Shown: positions 10,203 through 21,311 of the stretch, piece by piece
Layout: the number at the start of each line of letters is the position of its first letter
Numbering within the stretch: position 1 is the stretch's first letter
Source: Arthrobacter sp. H-02-3
Lineage (GTDB): Bacteria > Actinomycetota > Actinomycetes > Actinomycetales > Micrococcaceae
Length of the DNA: 64,000 nucleotides
Direction: 5' to 3'
Assembly: GCF_003097355.1 (NCBI RefSeq)
Contig: NZ_PYUI01000003.1
Coordinates: 124,001 to 188,000 of the forward strand
Made by a program: the position numbers and the translations under genes
The notes under the pieces: model-generated
Seen by the model: only the letters and a program-made list of their open reading frames with translations
Databases searched by the model: none
What the model was told of the DNA's origin: nothing

Positions 10203-11222
10203 CTAACTATTCCCGAAAATATCGTGGTACGCCGTCGCCAGCCGCAACGGATCGTGGACCGGACGGCGACCAGACGCCCCCACTTTACCCAAGACCACCT
10301 CGGCACCGAGCATTCCGGCCGCCTGCTCGAAGTCGGGCAGGTCCTGGACCGACGCCGGATCGGCCAGGACGACGTCGACCGTGAAGTCCGGCGCGTACTC
10401 GCGCAGCACGCGGAGGTGGTCCGCGGCGGTCATGCCGGCGGTCTCCTTGGTGTCGGTGGCGAGGTTCATTGTCAGGCAGCGCCGGGCCGCCGTGTTGCAC
10501 AGGGCCTCGCGCATTTCCGGGAGCAGCAGGTGCGGCAGGACGGAGGTGTACCAGGAGCCCGGGCCCAGGATCACCCAGTCGGCCAGTTCGATCGCGGTCA
10601 GGGCTTCCATGCAGGCGGGGGCGTCCTCCGGCAACAGCCGGACGCGTTCGAGGGACCCAGCGACGGCACACTTGGCCTGCCCCGTCAGGGTCTGCAACGC
10701 CGTGGTGCCGTCCGGGGCCGTGACCCGGACCTGGCCTTCGATGGTCAGCGGGATGCTGGACATCGGCAGGACTTCGCCGCGTGCGCCGAGGAGGGCGCCG
10801 GCCCACTTCAGGCCGGCGACCGTGTCGCCCAGGAGTTCCCAGAGGGTGACGATCAGGAGATTGCCCATGGCGTGCTCGTCGAGGGAGCCGCCGCGGCCCT
10901 TGCCGGGGGCAAAGCGGTGCTGCATGACGTCGCGCCAGGTGCGGCCCCAGTCGGTGTCATCGCACAGCGCGGACAGGGCCATGCGGAGGTCCCCGGGCGG
11001 CAGGACGCCGTACTCTTCACGGAGCCGGCCGGAGGATCCGCCGTCGTCCGCGACGGTGACGATCGCGGTGAGTTCGGAGGTGAGAAGCCGCAGGGCGGAC
11101 AGCGACGCGGAGAGGCCGTGGCCGCCGCCGAGCGCCACTACGGAGGGGCCTTTGTCCTGCTGGCTTGCGAATGCCGCGCTAGCGGGCGGGACGAGGGGCA
11201 GCGGGCCGGTCAGCAGCGCCAT
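10203..11222 (-). CDS. yvcK: YvcK-family UDP-sugar-binding protein (gluconeogenesis factor)
   Basis: This 339-residue cytoplasmic protein belongs to the YvcK/CofD-like family. In Bacillus and mycobacteria (CuvA) it binds UDP-GlcNAc and influences cell shape and carbon-source-dependent growth. Visible motifs are [18 protein letters not shown] near the N-terminus, [14 protein letters not shown], and the family stretch [15 protein letters not shown]. It starts one base inside the rapZ stop (TAATG), so translation is probably coupled, and whiA follows after 10 bases. The first 25 residues are not part of the conserved fold. Confidence 0.93.
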   Translation of the reverse strand: MALLTGPLPLVPPASAAFASQQDKGPSVVALGGGHGLSASLSALRLLTSELTAIVTVADDGGSSGRLREEYGVLPPGDLRMALSALCDDTDWGRTWRDVMQHRFAPGKGRGGSLDEHAMGNLLIVTLWELLGDTVAGLKWAGALLGARGEVLPMSSIPLTIEGQVRVTAPDGTTALQTLTGQAKCAVAGSLERVRLLPEDAPACMEALTAIELADWVILGPGSWYTSVLPHLLLPEMREALCNTAARRCLTMNLATDTKETAGMTAADHLRVLREYAPDFTVDVVLADPASVQDLPDFEQAAGMLGAEVVLGKVGASGRRPVHDPLRLATAYHDIFGNS

Positions 11223-12145
11223 TATTCGCGGCCCAGGTCCCGGTGCGTGGTGGTCACGGTGACGCGCGGATACTGCGCCAGCCTCCGTGAGAGCTCGACG
11301 GCCACCGCGACGGAGCGGTGCTTTCCGCCGGTGCAGCCCACGGCGATCGTGGCGTAGTGCTTGTTCTCACGCCGGTACCCGTCCAGGACCGGTTCCAGGG
11401 CCAGGACGTAGCGCTCCACGAAGTCGCTGACGCCCTGCGCTTCCAGCACGTAGTCGCTGACGTCCTTGTCCAGCCCGGTGTGCGGCCGCAGCTGCGGCAC
11501 CCAGTGCGGGTTGGGGATGAAGCGGGCATCGGCCACGAAGTTGGCGTCCACGGGCAACCCGTACTTGAAACCGAAGCTCATGACGTTCAGCCGCAGGGCC
11601 ACCGGACCGGTCTCACTGAAGAGCTCGGTGATGGCCGTCGCCAGGCCGTGCACGTTGAGGGAGGACGTATCCAGGACGATGTCGGCCGTGTCCCTCAGCT
11701 CACGGACAAGCTCCCGCTCGGCGGCGATGCCGTCGAGGATCCGGCCGCCGCCCTGAAGCGGGTGCGGCCGGCGGCCCTGCTCGAAGCGGCGGACCAGGAC
11801 GTCGTCGTTAGCGTCGAGGAACAGCACGCGGAAGGTTACCCCGGAGGCCTCGAGGGCGCGGAGGGCAGCGCGCATGTCCGCGAACAGTTCCTTGCTCCGG
11901 ACATCCATCACGACGGCAAGCTTGGACATCGAGTGCGGTGTGCGCGACACCAGCTCCGCGAGCGTGCCGAGCATCTGCGGCGGGAGGTTTTCCACGACGT
12001 ACCAGCCGTGGTCCTCGAGGGCGTCCGAGGCGGTGCTCCGGCCGGCTCCGGACATGCCGGTCACCACGAGCAGTTCCGCCTCGACGGGTTTGACGGGTGT
12101 CATGCCGTCCTCATCCGTCCCGGATCCTGCCGTCGAGTCTGCCAT
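11222..12145 (-). CDS. rapZ: RapZ-family nucleotide-binding protein
   Basis: The 307-residue protein has a P-loop, GMSGAGRS at residues 30-37, and the C-terminal RapZ motifs ([33 protein letters not shown]). In E. coli RapZ is an RNase E adaptor controlling glmS; in Gram-positive bacteria the homologue (YvcJ) is a GTP/ATP-binding protein with less clear action. Family membership is certain, but the RNA-adaptor role is not established in actinobacteria. It leads the rapZ-yvcK-whiA run. A TAGGGT hexamer and a GC-rich hairpin lie in the 121 bases after uvrC. Confidence 0.93.
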   Translation of the reverse strand: MADSTAGSGTDEDGMTPVKPVEAELLVVTGMSGAGRSTASDALEDHGWYVVENLPPQMLGTLAELVSRTPHSMSKLAVVMDVRSKELFADMRAALRALEASGVTFRVLFLDANDDVLVRRFEQGRRPHPLQGGGRILDGIAAERELVRELRDTADIVLDTSSLNVHGLATAITELFSETGPVALRLNVMSFGFKYGLPVDANFVADARFIPNPHWVPQLRPHTGLDKDVSDYVLEAQGVSDFVERYVLALEPVLDGYRRENKHYATIAVGCTGGKHRSVAVAVELSRRLAQYPRVTVTTTHRDLGRE

Positions 12146-12194
12146 CAGTGAAGCCCCATCTCTGCCTGTGCGTTTGCTGTTGCGGTCAGGTAGC

Positions 12195-12219
12195 GGCGCG
12201 GCCGCGGTGATGCCGCGCC
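12195..12219 (-). terminator. GC-rich hairpin between uvrC and rapZ
   Basis: A GGCGCGG/CCGCGCC stem with an 11-base loop lies about 50 bases past the uvrC stop. There is no T-run, so it could be a weak uvrC terminator or part of the rapZ leader. Confidence 0.3.
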
Positions 12220-12243
12220 CGTGCCGTTTCCCAAGTCTTTACC

Positions 12244-12274
12244 CTAGCTAAGTTTGTCGGAGCTAGCTAAGTTT
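12244..12274. repeat. 12-bp direct repeat at the uvrC stop codon
   Basis: CTAGCTAAGTTT occurs exactly twice, at 12244-12255 and 12263-12274, with a 19-bp period. The first copy reached by uvrC transcription contains its TAG stop; the second supplies a spare copy downstream. Confidence 0.85.
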
Positions 12275-14273
12275 CGAGGATTTCGCCGGTGGTCATGTTG
12301 ATGGCCGGAACGGTGGCGGCTTCCTCGCCGTCGGCCGTGAAGTGCCGAACGATCGCAGCGGCCAGGGACGGGCCGATCCCCTTGGCGCCGGTGAGTTCCT
12401 CCTGGGTCGCCGCTTTGATGCCCTTGACGGAACCGAATTCGGCCAGGAGGGCCTTGCGTTTGGACTCGCCCAGTCCGGGCACGCCGTCCAGCGCGGAGAC
12501 CGTCATGGCCTTGCCTCGCTTTTGCCGGTGGAAGGAGATGGCGAAGCGGTGGGCCTCGTCGCGGATCCGCTGCAGCAGGTACAGGCCGGCGGAGGCGCGC
12601 GGCAGGATCACCGGGAAATCGCTGTCCGGCAGCCACACCTCCTCGAGCCGCTTGGCCAGGCCGACAACGTACACGTCCTCGATGCCCAGCTCGGCCAGCG
12701 CCCGGGCGGCGGCGTTGACCTGCGGTTTGCCACCGTCGACGACGACGAGGTTGGGCGGGTAGGCAAACTTACTCCGCGGGGCCGGCGTCGTGGAGTCCGC
12801 GACCGCCGCCGCGGTTGCCGCTTCCAGCGCGGCCTGGTGTGCCGGTTTGGCCGCGGCGGCTGCCTGCTCGCGTTTCTCGTCGAGGTAGTGCCGGAACCGT
12901 CGGGTCAGGACGTCGTGCATGGCGGCGGTGTCGTCGGTGGCGGCGGCCCCGGTGACGGCGAACTTGCGGTAGTCGGACTTCTTCGGGAGCCCGTCTTCCA
13001 CCACCACCATGGAGCCGACCACGTTGGTGCCCTGGACGTGGGAAATGTCGAAACATTCGATCCGCAGCAGCGCCACGGGCAGGTCGAGTGCCTCCTGGAG
13101 TTCCTGGAGGGCCTGGGAGCGCATGGTGAGGTCCCCGGCGCGCCGGGACTTGTGCAGTTTCAGTGCGTGCTCGGCATTGTCCCGCACGGTGGACATGAGC
13201 GCGGCCTTGTCGCCGCGCTGGGGCACCCGGATATCCACGCGGGCCCCGCGCAGGCCGCTGAGCCATTGCGCGAGTTCGGCGGCGTTGCTGGGTTCGGCGG
13301 GCACCAGGACCTCCCGGGGCAGCCTGCCTTGGACGCCGGCTTCCTCGCCGTAGACCTGCTGGAGCAGGTGTTCGACCAGCTCCGGGGTGGTGGAGTCCTC
13401 GACCTTTTCCACCACCCAGCCGCGTTGGCCGCGGATCCGGCCGCCGCGGACGTGGAAGACCTGGACGGCGGCCTCGAGTTCGTCTTCGTGGAGGGCGAAG
13501 ACGTCCGCGTCCGTGCCCTCGGCGAGAACGACGGCGTTGCGTTCGAAGACCTTCTTCATCGCCACGATGTCGTCCCGCAGGCGCGCCGCCCGCTCGTAGT
13601 CGAGCTCGGCGACCGCGGCGGCCATCTCGCGTTCCAGCCGGTTCACGAAGGGCTTGGCTTCGCCGCCCATGAAGCTGCAGAAGTCCTCGGCCAGGGCACG
13701 GTGGTCCTCGGCGGAGATGCGCCCCACGCAGGGCGCGGAGCATTTGTCGATGTAGCCGAGCAGGCAGGGCCGGCCGCTGGCTTCGGCGCGTTTGAGCACG
13801 CCGGCGCTGCAGCTGCGCACGGGGAAGACCCGCAGCAGCGTGTCCATGGTGTCCCGGATCGCACCGGCGGTGTAGGGGCCGAAATACCGGGTGCCCTTGC
13901 GCCGGTCGCCGCGGAGCACCTGGACGCGCGGGTACTTCTCCCCCATCGTGACGGCCAGGTACGGGTAGCTTTTGTCGTCCCGGAACATCACGTTGAATCG
14001 CGGGGTGAATTCCTTGATCCAGGTGTATTCCAGCTGCAGCGACTCGAGCTCGCTGCCCACCACGGTCCATTCGACGCTGCTGGCCGTGTGCACCATGGCG
14101 TAGGTCTTGGGCATCAGCCCTGCCGGGTTGGCGAAGTAGGAATTCAGCCGGGAACGGAGGTTCTTGGCCTTGCCGACATAGATGACCCGGCCGTGCGGAT
14201 CACGGAAGCGGTACACGCCCGGATTGGTCGGAATTTCACCTGTCTGGGGTCGGTAACTCGCTGGATCTGCCAC
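12267..14273 (-). CDS. uvrC: Excinuclease ABC subunit C
   Basis: This 668-residue nuclease makes both incisions around a UvrB-marked lesion in nucleotide excision repair. It has the N-terminal GIY-YIG domain ([20 protein letters not shown], residues about 18-37), a Cys-rich region ([15 protein letters not shown]), a UVR motif, an RNase H-like domain with [11 protein letters not shown] and a C-terminal helix-hairpin-helix tail ([18 protein letters not shown]). Length is normal. The GTG start at 14273 lies six bases after TAGACT, with no ribosome-binding site, so the mRNA is probably leaderless. uvrA and uvrB are elsewhere in the same window. Confidence 0.96.
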   Translation of the reverse strand: MADPASYRPQTGEIPTNPGVYRFRDPHGRVIYVGKAKNLRSRLNSYFANPAGLMPKTYAMVHTASSVEWTVVGSELESLQLEYTWIKEFTPRFNVMFRDDKSYPYLAVTMGEKYPRVQVLRGDRRKGTRYFGPYTAGAIRDTMDTLLRVFPVRSCSAGVLKRAEASGRPCLLGYIDKCSAPCVGRISAEDHRALAEDFCSFMGGEAKPFVNRLEREMAAAVAELDYERAARLRDDIVAMKKVFERNAVVLAEGTDADVFALHEDELEAAVQVFHVRGGRIRGQRGWVVEKVEDSTTPELVEHLLQQVYGEEAGVQGRLPREVLVPAEPSNAAELAQWLSGLRGARVDIRVPQRGDKAALMSTVRDNAEHALKLHKSRRAGDLTMRSQALQELQEALDLPVALLRIECFDISHVQGTNVVGSMVVVEDGLPKKSDYRKFAVTGAAATDDTAAMHDVLTRRFRHYLDEKREQAAAAAKPAHQAALEAATAAAVADSTTPAPRSKFAYPPNLVVVDGGKPQVNAAARALAELGIEDVYVVGLAKRLEEVWLPDSDFPVILPRASAGLYLLQRIRDEAHRFAISFHRQKRGKAMTVSALDGVPGLGESKRKALLAEFGSVKGIKAATQEELTGAKGIGPSLAAAIVRHFTADGEEAATVPAINMTTGEILET

Positions 14274-14279
14274 GGTTCC

Positions 14280-14285
14280 AGTCTA
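14280..14285 (-). promoter_or_regulatory. Predicted -10 element of leaderless uvrC
   Basis: TAGACT on the minus strand ends six bases before GTG 14273, placing the likely transcription start at the start codon. Confidence 0.6.
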
Positions 14286-14341
14286 CTGAGCCTCCGGGGA
14301 TGCCGCGGCACCGGCCCGGCCGGGAACCGCGGCTCCTCCCG

Positions 14342-15010
14342 CTACTCGACCGACTTGCTCTGGTTGTAGCTGGTGGAGCGTTCCTGGCCGCTCAGTTCCG
14401 CGATGGCGTCCATGATGCGGTCGGTGACCTGGCGGCGGGCCGGCAGCGAGTGGTCCGGTCCCGTCTTATCGAAGTACAGCGGCTCGCCCACCTTCATGGT
14501 GAAGTGCTGCGGTTTGACCGCTTTGCTGTCCGCCGGCTGCAGGTGCTCCGTGCCGATCAGGCCCACCGGGATCACGGGCGCGCCCGTCGTGAGGGCGAGC
14601 CAGCCGACGCCGGTGCGGCCTCGGTACAGGATGCCGTCGCGGGAGCGGGTGCCTTCGGGGTAGATGCCCACGCCGCGGCCGGCGTCGAGGATATCCAGCA
14701 GCGTCTTCAGCGCCTGGACGCTGGCGGCCTGCTCGCCGCGCTCGACGGGGATGGAGCCCACGGCCTCGAAGAAGGACTTCATGGCCTTGCCCTTGACGCC
14801 GCCGGTGGTGAAGTACTCGGCCTTCGCGAAGAACGCCACTGGCCGCGGCATGAGGGCCTGGACAATCACGCTGTCCAGGAAGGAGAGGTGGTTGGGGGCC
14901 ACGATAAACGGGCCTTCCTTGGGCACGTTCTCCAGGCCGATGACCGTCGGACGGCACGTGGACGATATGAGCCCGCGCGTGGTCCAGCGGATTACGTCAA
15001 ACATTTCCAT
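14342..15010 (-). CDS. 1-acyl-sn-glycerol-3-phosphate acyltransferase (PlsC family)
   Basis: This 222-residue membrane-associated enzyme acylates lysophosphatidic acid or a similar acceptor in phospholipid synthesis. The catalytic HX4D motif is His41-x4-Asp46 in APNHLSFLD, and the glycerophosphate-binding motif YPEGTRSRDG is present. It lies 58 bases upstream of uvrC on the same strand and overlaps the preceding HAD phosphatase gene by 14 bases, so those two are translationally linked. Several PlsC paralogues usually exist in actinobacteria, so acceptor specificity is open. Confidence 0.9.
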   Translation of the reverse strand: MEMFDVIRWTTRGLISSTCRPTVIGLENVPKEGPFIVAPNHLSFLDSVIVQALMPRPVAFFAKAEYFTTGGVKGKAMKSFFEAVGSIPVERGEQAASVQALKTLLDILDAGRGVGIYPEGTRSRDGILYRGRTGVGWLALTTGAPVIPVGLIGTEHLQPADSKAVKPQHFTMKVGEPLYFDKTGPDHSLPARRQVTDRIMDAIAELSGQERSTSYNQSKSVE

Positions 15011-15740
15011 CGGTGTGCACCTCGTTCAGGGCTGCGGTCCCCGGGCGTTCGGAGAGTCTTGTGATCGTTGCGTGAAGCGCCGTGGTGGTGTGCACGATCT
15101 CGACGGCGCCGGCCGCCTGCAGTTCGCCGTCGGGCGCAAAACCCCAGCCTACGCCGATGCAGTCCAGTCCGTTCGCGGCGGCCCCGGCGACGTCCTGCGC
15201 ACGGTCGCCCACCATCACGGCATGGCTGGCCGTCGCCGGGACGGCGGCAGCCAGGTCCGAGAGCGCGGCGGCGACGATGCCGGCCTTGCCTTCGGGGACG
15301 GAGTCCGGTGCCGCGCCTGCCTCGTCGGCGGCCGAGCCGCGAATGCTGTGGAAGAGCCCGGCGATGCCGTGGTGTTCCAGCACGGTGCGGGCCAGACTTT
15401 CCGGTTTCTGGGTGGCGACGGCGATGGGCCGCCCGGCGGCGACGAAGCCTTCGAGGAGGTCGCGGATTCCGGGGTACAGCCGGCTCTGCGCGATGCCGGT
15501 GGACACGTAGTGCCGGCGATAGATCCGGATGACGTCCGCGAGGAGCGCTGCCGGTACGCCGGCGATTTCCGTGAGGGAATCGCTCAGTTTGGGTCCGACC
15601 ATCTCGTCCATCCGGGCGGGGCCCGGAACCGGCAGTCCGAGTTCGGTGAGGGCCGCGGCGATTCCGCCCGTGATTCCCCCGGCCGGATCGACAAGAGTGC
15701 CGTCGAGGTCGAAGATCACGGGCACTGTTGTATGCGTCAC
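14997..15740 (-). CDS. HAD-family phosphatase (phosphoglycolate-phosphatase-like)
   Basis: This 247-residue hydrolase has the HAD motif I FDLDGTLVD with nucleophile Asp11 and Asp13, a cap domain, motif II/III VATQKPESLART, and motif IV MVGDRAQDVAGA with the metal-binding Asp. It most resembles Gph/PpaX-type phosphatases of small phosphoesters, but the substrate cannot be read from sequence. The GTG start gives MTHTTVPVIFDLDG. It overlaps plsC by 14 bases, which suggests co-expression rather than a shared pathway. The 170-base gap to uvrA shows no clear signal. Confidence 0.87.
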   Translation of the reverse strand: MTHTTVPVIFDLDGTLVDPAGGITGGIAAALTELGLPVPGPARMDEMVGPKLSDSLTEIAGVPAALLADVIRIYRRHYVSTGIAQSRLYPGIRDLLEGFVAAGRPIAVATQKPESLARTVLEHHGIAGLFHSIRGSAADEAGAAPDSVPEGKAGIVAAALSDLAAAVPATASHAVMVGDRAQDVAGAAANGLDCIGVGWGFAPDGELQAAGAVEIVHTTTALHATITRLSERPGTAALNEVHTDGNV

Positions 15741-15910
15741 CGGCTTAGTTTCTCACGAGTGCACGGATGCCAGAAATTCGCATACTCCTTCAGGAATACA
15801 TCAGGGGGTTACGGCAGCCGAATACCTCGGGGGAATACTTGGCCGTGCCGCAGACCGGGAGCGCTACGCAGTGGTGCTCCCGGCCCGCACGCACGGCACG
15901 GGGTCCGATC

Positions 15911-18859
<2,949 letters not shown>

Positions 18860-18866
18860 GAATCTA

Positions 18867-18872
18867 ATGCTA
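18867..18872 (-). promoter_or_regulatory. Predicted -10 element of leaderless uvrA
   Basis: TAGCAT on the minus strand ends seven bases before GTG 18859; no ribosome-binding site intervenes. Confidence 0.55.
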
Positions 18873-18873
18873 A

Positions 18874-18889
18874 TCGAAAACTTCTTCGA
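18874..18889. promoter_or_regulatory. LexA/SOS-box-like operator upstream of uvrA
   Basis: The 16-mer TCGAAAACTTCTTCGA agrees at 10 of 12 fixed positions with the actinobacterial/Bacillus SOS box TCGAAC-N4-GTTCGA (the inner C and G differ). It begins two bases upstream of the predicted -10 hexamer, where a bound repressor would block RNA polymerase. Confidence 0.5.
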
Positions 18890-18927
18890 AAAACTATTCT
18901 GCTCGCCGTGGGGTCCGCCCGGATGTG

Positions 18928-19320
18928 CTAGTGGCGGTCGTAGGCGGCGGCCAGCAATTGCACGGCCTCGGCGAAGCTCGCGCCCTGCGCTTTGGCGGCC
19001 GCCGCGAACTCCGCCGCGGCGGCGGACAGCGAACTCCAGGCGGCATCGCGGGCACAGACGACCGTGCCGTTCCGGCCCCGCGTCACGACGACGCCGGCGG
19101 CCTCCAGTTCCTTGTAGGCCCGGGCCACAGTGTGGGGTGCGACGCCCAGTTCGGTGGCGAGGCTCCGCACGGCCGGCAGCCGGGTACCCGGTGCGAGCGT
19201 GCCGTTATCGGCGCGTTCAATGACGTACAGCCGTAGCTGTTCGAAGAGCGGGACGGAGCTGGCCGGATTGGTCCGCCAGGCACCGGGGAAACGCTCCCCC
19301 GCGGTGTCCGCGGGGTTCAC
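18928..19320 (-). CDS. Short GntR-family (YtrA-type) transcriptional regulator
   Basis: This 130-residue protein has an N-terminal winged helix-turn-helix ([14 protein letters not shown] ... [22 protein letters not shown] ... [13 protein letters not shown], about residues 23-88) and only a short helical tail, the plan of the YtrA subgroup that commonly represses adjacent ABC transporters. The gene overlaps the upstream exporter gene by 4 bases and ends the three-gene operon ABC-ABC-GntR. An autoregulatory role over the exporter operon is therefore likely, but the operator was not identified. uvrA lies downstream on the same strand. Confidence 0.88.
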   Translation of the reverse strand: MNPADTAGERFPGAWRTNPASSVPLFEQLRLYVIERADNGTLAPGTRLPAVRSLATELGVAPHTVARAYKELEAAGVVVTRGRNGTVVCARDAAWSSLSAAAAEFAAAAKAQGASFAEAVQLLAAAYDRH

Positions 19321-21311
19321 TGTTCCGGCTCCCCGACGGCCTGCACCTGTTCGCGACCGGCGAACTGTGCGTCGTACAAATCCTTGTAGAGCCCGCTCCC
19401 GGCCATCAGCTGCTGATGGGTGCCGTGTTCAACGATCCGTCCGTGGTCCATGACGAGAATTAGATCAGCGTCCCGGACCGTGGACAAACGGTGCGCGATC
19501 ACGAAGCTAGTGTGACCTTGGCGAAGCCGCTCCATGGCATGCCGGATCTGCACCTCGGTTCGGCTGTCAACGGAACTCGTCGCCTCATCCAGCACCAGGA
19601 TGCTGCGGCCGGCGAGCTGCGCCCGCGCGATCGAGACGAGCTGGCACTGCCCCCGGCTCAGGGAGTCGCCATCGTTGCCGAGCATGGTGGCGTACCCGGC
19701 CGGCAGGGCCCTGACGAACTGGTCCACATGGCTGGCCCGGGCCGCCGCGACGATCTCGGCGTCGGTGGCCCCCGGCCGGCCGTACTCGATGTTCTCGCGG
19801 ATGCTGCCGGTGAACAGCCACGCATCCTGCAGGACCGTGCCGAAGACGGACCGGAGCTCGTCCCGCGGGATGGTGGCGATGTCGGTCGAGTCCACCAGGA
19901 TCCGGCCCGAGTCGAGTTCGTAGAATCGCATCAGGAGGTTCACCACGGTGGTCTTGCCGGCGCCGGTGTGTCCCACGATTGCCACGGTTTGTCCCGGCTC
20001 CACCGTGAAGGACAGGTCCTTCACCACGGGGGTGCCGGGGCTGTAGCTGAAGCTGACGTGCTCGAACGTGACGCGGCCCGCGGCCGTGCCCGGCGTCAGC
20101 GGAGCGTTGGCTTCCCGCAGGTCCCGGGGTTTGCGCCTGCCGTTGAACTTGTGCCGGCCATTGGTCTTGCGCGGGGTATGGATCTTGGGCGGGCTATGGA
20201 CCGTGAGCGGGGTGCCGGCGCCGTGAAGCCTGCCGCCGCCGTTGGCCGCAGCGGCCGGCAGGGCGCTGTCCGGCGGGATCTCGGGAGCATCAAGCAGCTC
20301 AAAAACACGCTCCGCGGAGGCCAGGCAGGACTGCAGGAGGGTCAGCATTCCGCCGATCTGGCCCATCGGCTGGCTGAAAAGGCGGGAGAACTGGATGAAA
20401 GCCTGGATGCCGCCGATCGTCATGGCCCCGGTGGTGACCTGGAGCGCCCCCACAACGGCCACGGCAATGTAGTTGAGATTGGCGACGAACACCATGAGCG
20501 GCTGCACTATGCCGGACAGATACTGAGCGCGGGCGCTGGACCGCGTGAGTTTGTCGTTGCAGTCCCTGAAGCTCGCAGCCGACTCCTCCTGCCGGCCGAA
20601 GGCCTTGACGACTTCATGCCCCGTGAAGAATTCTTCGAGTTGGGCGTGCAGCGCCCCGGTACTGCTCCATTGTTCCGTGAAGTGCGCCTGGGAATGCTTG
20701 GCCACGAACACGGTGATGACCGTCGACACCGGCACCGAGAGAACCGCGATCAGCGCCAGCAGCGGCGAGAGCCAGAGCATCATGGCGAGTGCGGCGGAAA
20801 GCATTAGGACGGACATGATCAGCTGGTTGAGGAGCTGGTTGAGCGCCTGGGAGATGTTGTCGACGTCGTTCGTGGCCCTGCTGAGCACCTCGCCGCGGCG
20901 CTGCTCCTCGAAATGGCTGGACGGCAGCACATGGAGCTTTTGCTCCACGGAACCGCGGAGCCCGTAGCTGAGCCGCTGCACGGCCGTGGCGGTCAGGGCG
21001 CCCTGAATCCAGCTGAAGAGGGACGCCCCGACGTACAGGGCGGACACCGTCAGGAGACGCCCGGCCAGCGCCTGCTCGTCGAGGGCGCCGCCGAGGAATC
21101 CTGCGACCACGACGTCGGTGGCGTCACCCAGGACTTTGGGCGCGGCGACGTTGAGCGTCACGAACGCGCAGGTGGCCGCGATGACACCGGCCATCCGCCA
21201 CTTGAGGGGCCGCAACAGGCCCAGCAGCCGGGCTGCGGCCCGCCACTTGGAGCGCTCCTTGGCCCCGGCCAGCGCGGCGGACTCCGTGCCCGATGCGCGG
21301 CCGCGGCTCAC
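19317..21311 (-). CDS. ABC exporter half-transporter (TMD-NBD), consensus Walker B subunit
   Basis: This 664-residue membrane protein has six transmembrane helices, then a nucleotide-binding domain with Walker A GHTGAGKTT, signature LSRGQ and Walker B ILVLDEATSSVD. The Walker B ends in the catalytic Glu, but the signature deviates from LSGGQ. A Pro/Arg/His-rich linker of about 70 residues, unusual for the family, separates the two halves. It overlaps the next half-transporter by 4 bases and the GntR gene by 4. The defects of the two half-transporters complement one another, indicating a heterodimeric exporter, probably of drugs or lipids. The substrate is unknown. Confidence 0.9.
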   Translation of the reverse strand: MSRGRASGTESAALAGAKERSKWRAAARLLGLLRPLKWRMAGVIAATCAFVTLNVAAPKVLGDATDVVVAGFLGGALDEQALAGRLLTVSALYVGASLFSWIQGALTATAVQRLSYGLRGSVEQKLHVLPSSHFEEQRRGEVLSRATNDVDNISQALNQLLNQLIMSVLMLSAALAMMLWLSPLLALIAVLSVPVSTVITVFVAKHSQAHFTEQWSSTGALHAQLEEFFTGHEVVKAFGRQEESAASFRDCNDKLTRSSARAQYLSGIVQPLMVFVANLNYIAVAVVGALQVTTGAMTIGGIQAFIQFSRLFSQPMGQIGGMLTLLQSCLASAERVFELLDAPEIPPDSALPAAAANGGGRLHGAGTPLTVHSPPKIHTPRKTNGRHKFNGRRKPRDLREANAPLTPGTAAGRVTFEHVSFSYSPGTPVVKDLSFTVEPGQTVAIVGHTGAGKTTVVNLLMRFYELDSGRILVDSTDIATIPRDELRSVFGTVLQDAWLFTGSIRENIEYGRPGATDAEIVAAARASHVDQFVRALPAGYATMLGNDGDSLSRGQCQLVSIARAQLAGRSILVLDEATSSVDSRTEVQIRHAMERLRQGHTSFVIAHRLSTVRDADLILVMDHGRIVEHGTHQQLMAGSGLYKDLYDAQFAGREQVQAVGEPEQ

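Noticed and set aside
12342..14369. 675-codon open frame opposite uvrC
   Set aside because: It is a GC-driven shadow frame; uvrC carries all family motifs on the other strand.
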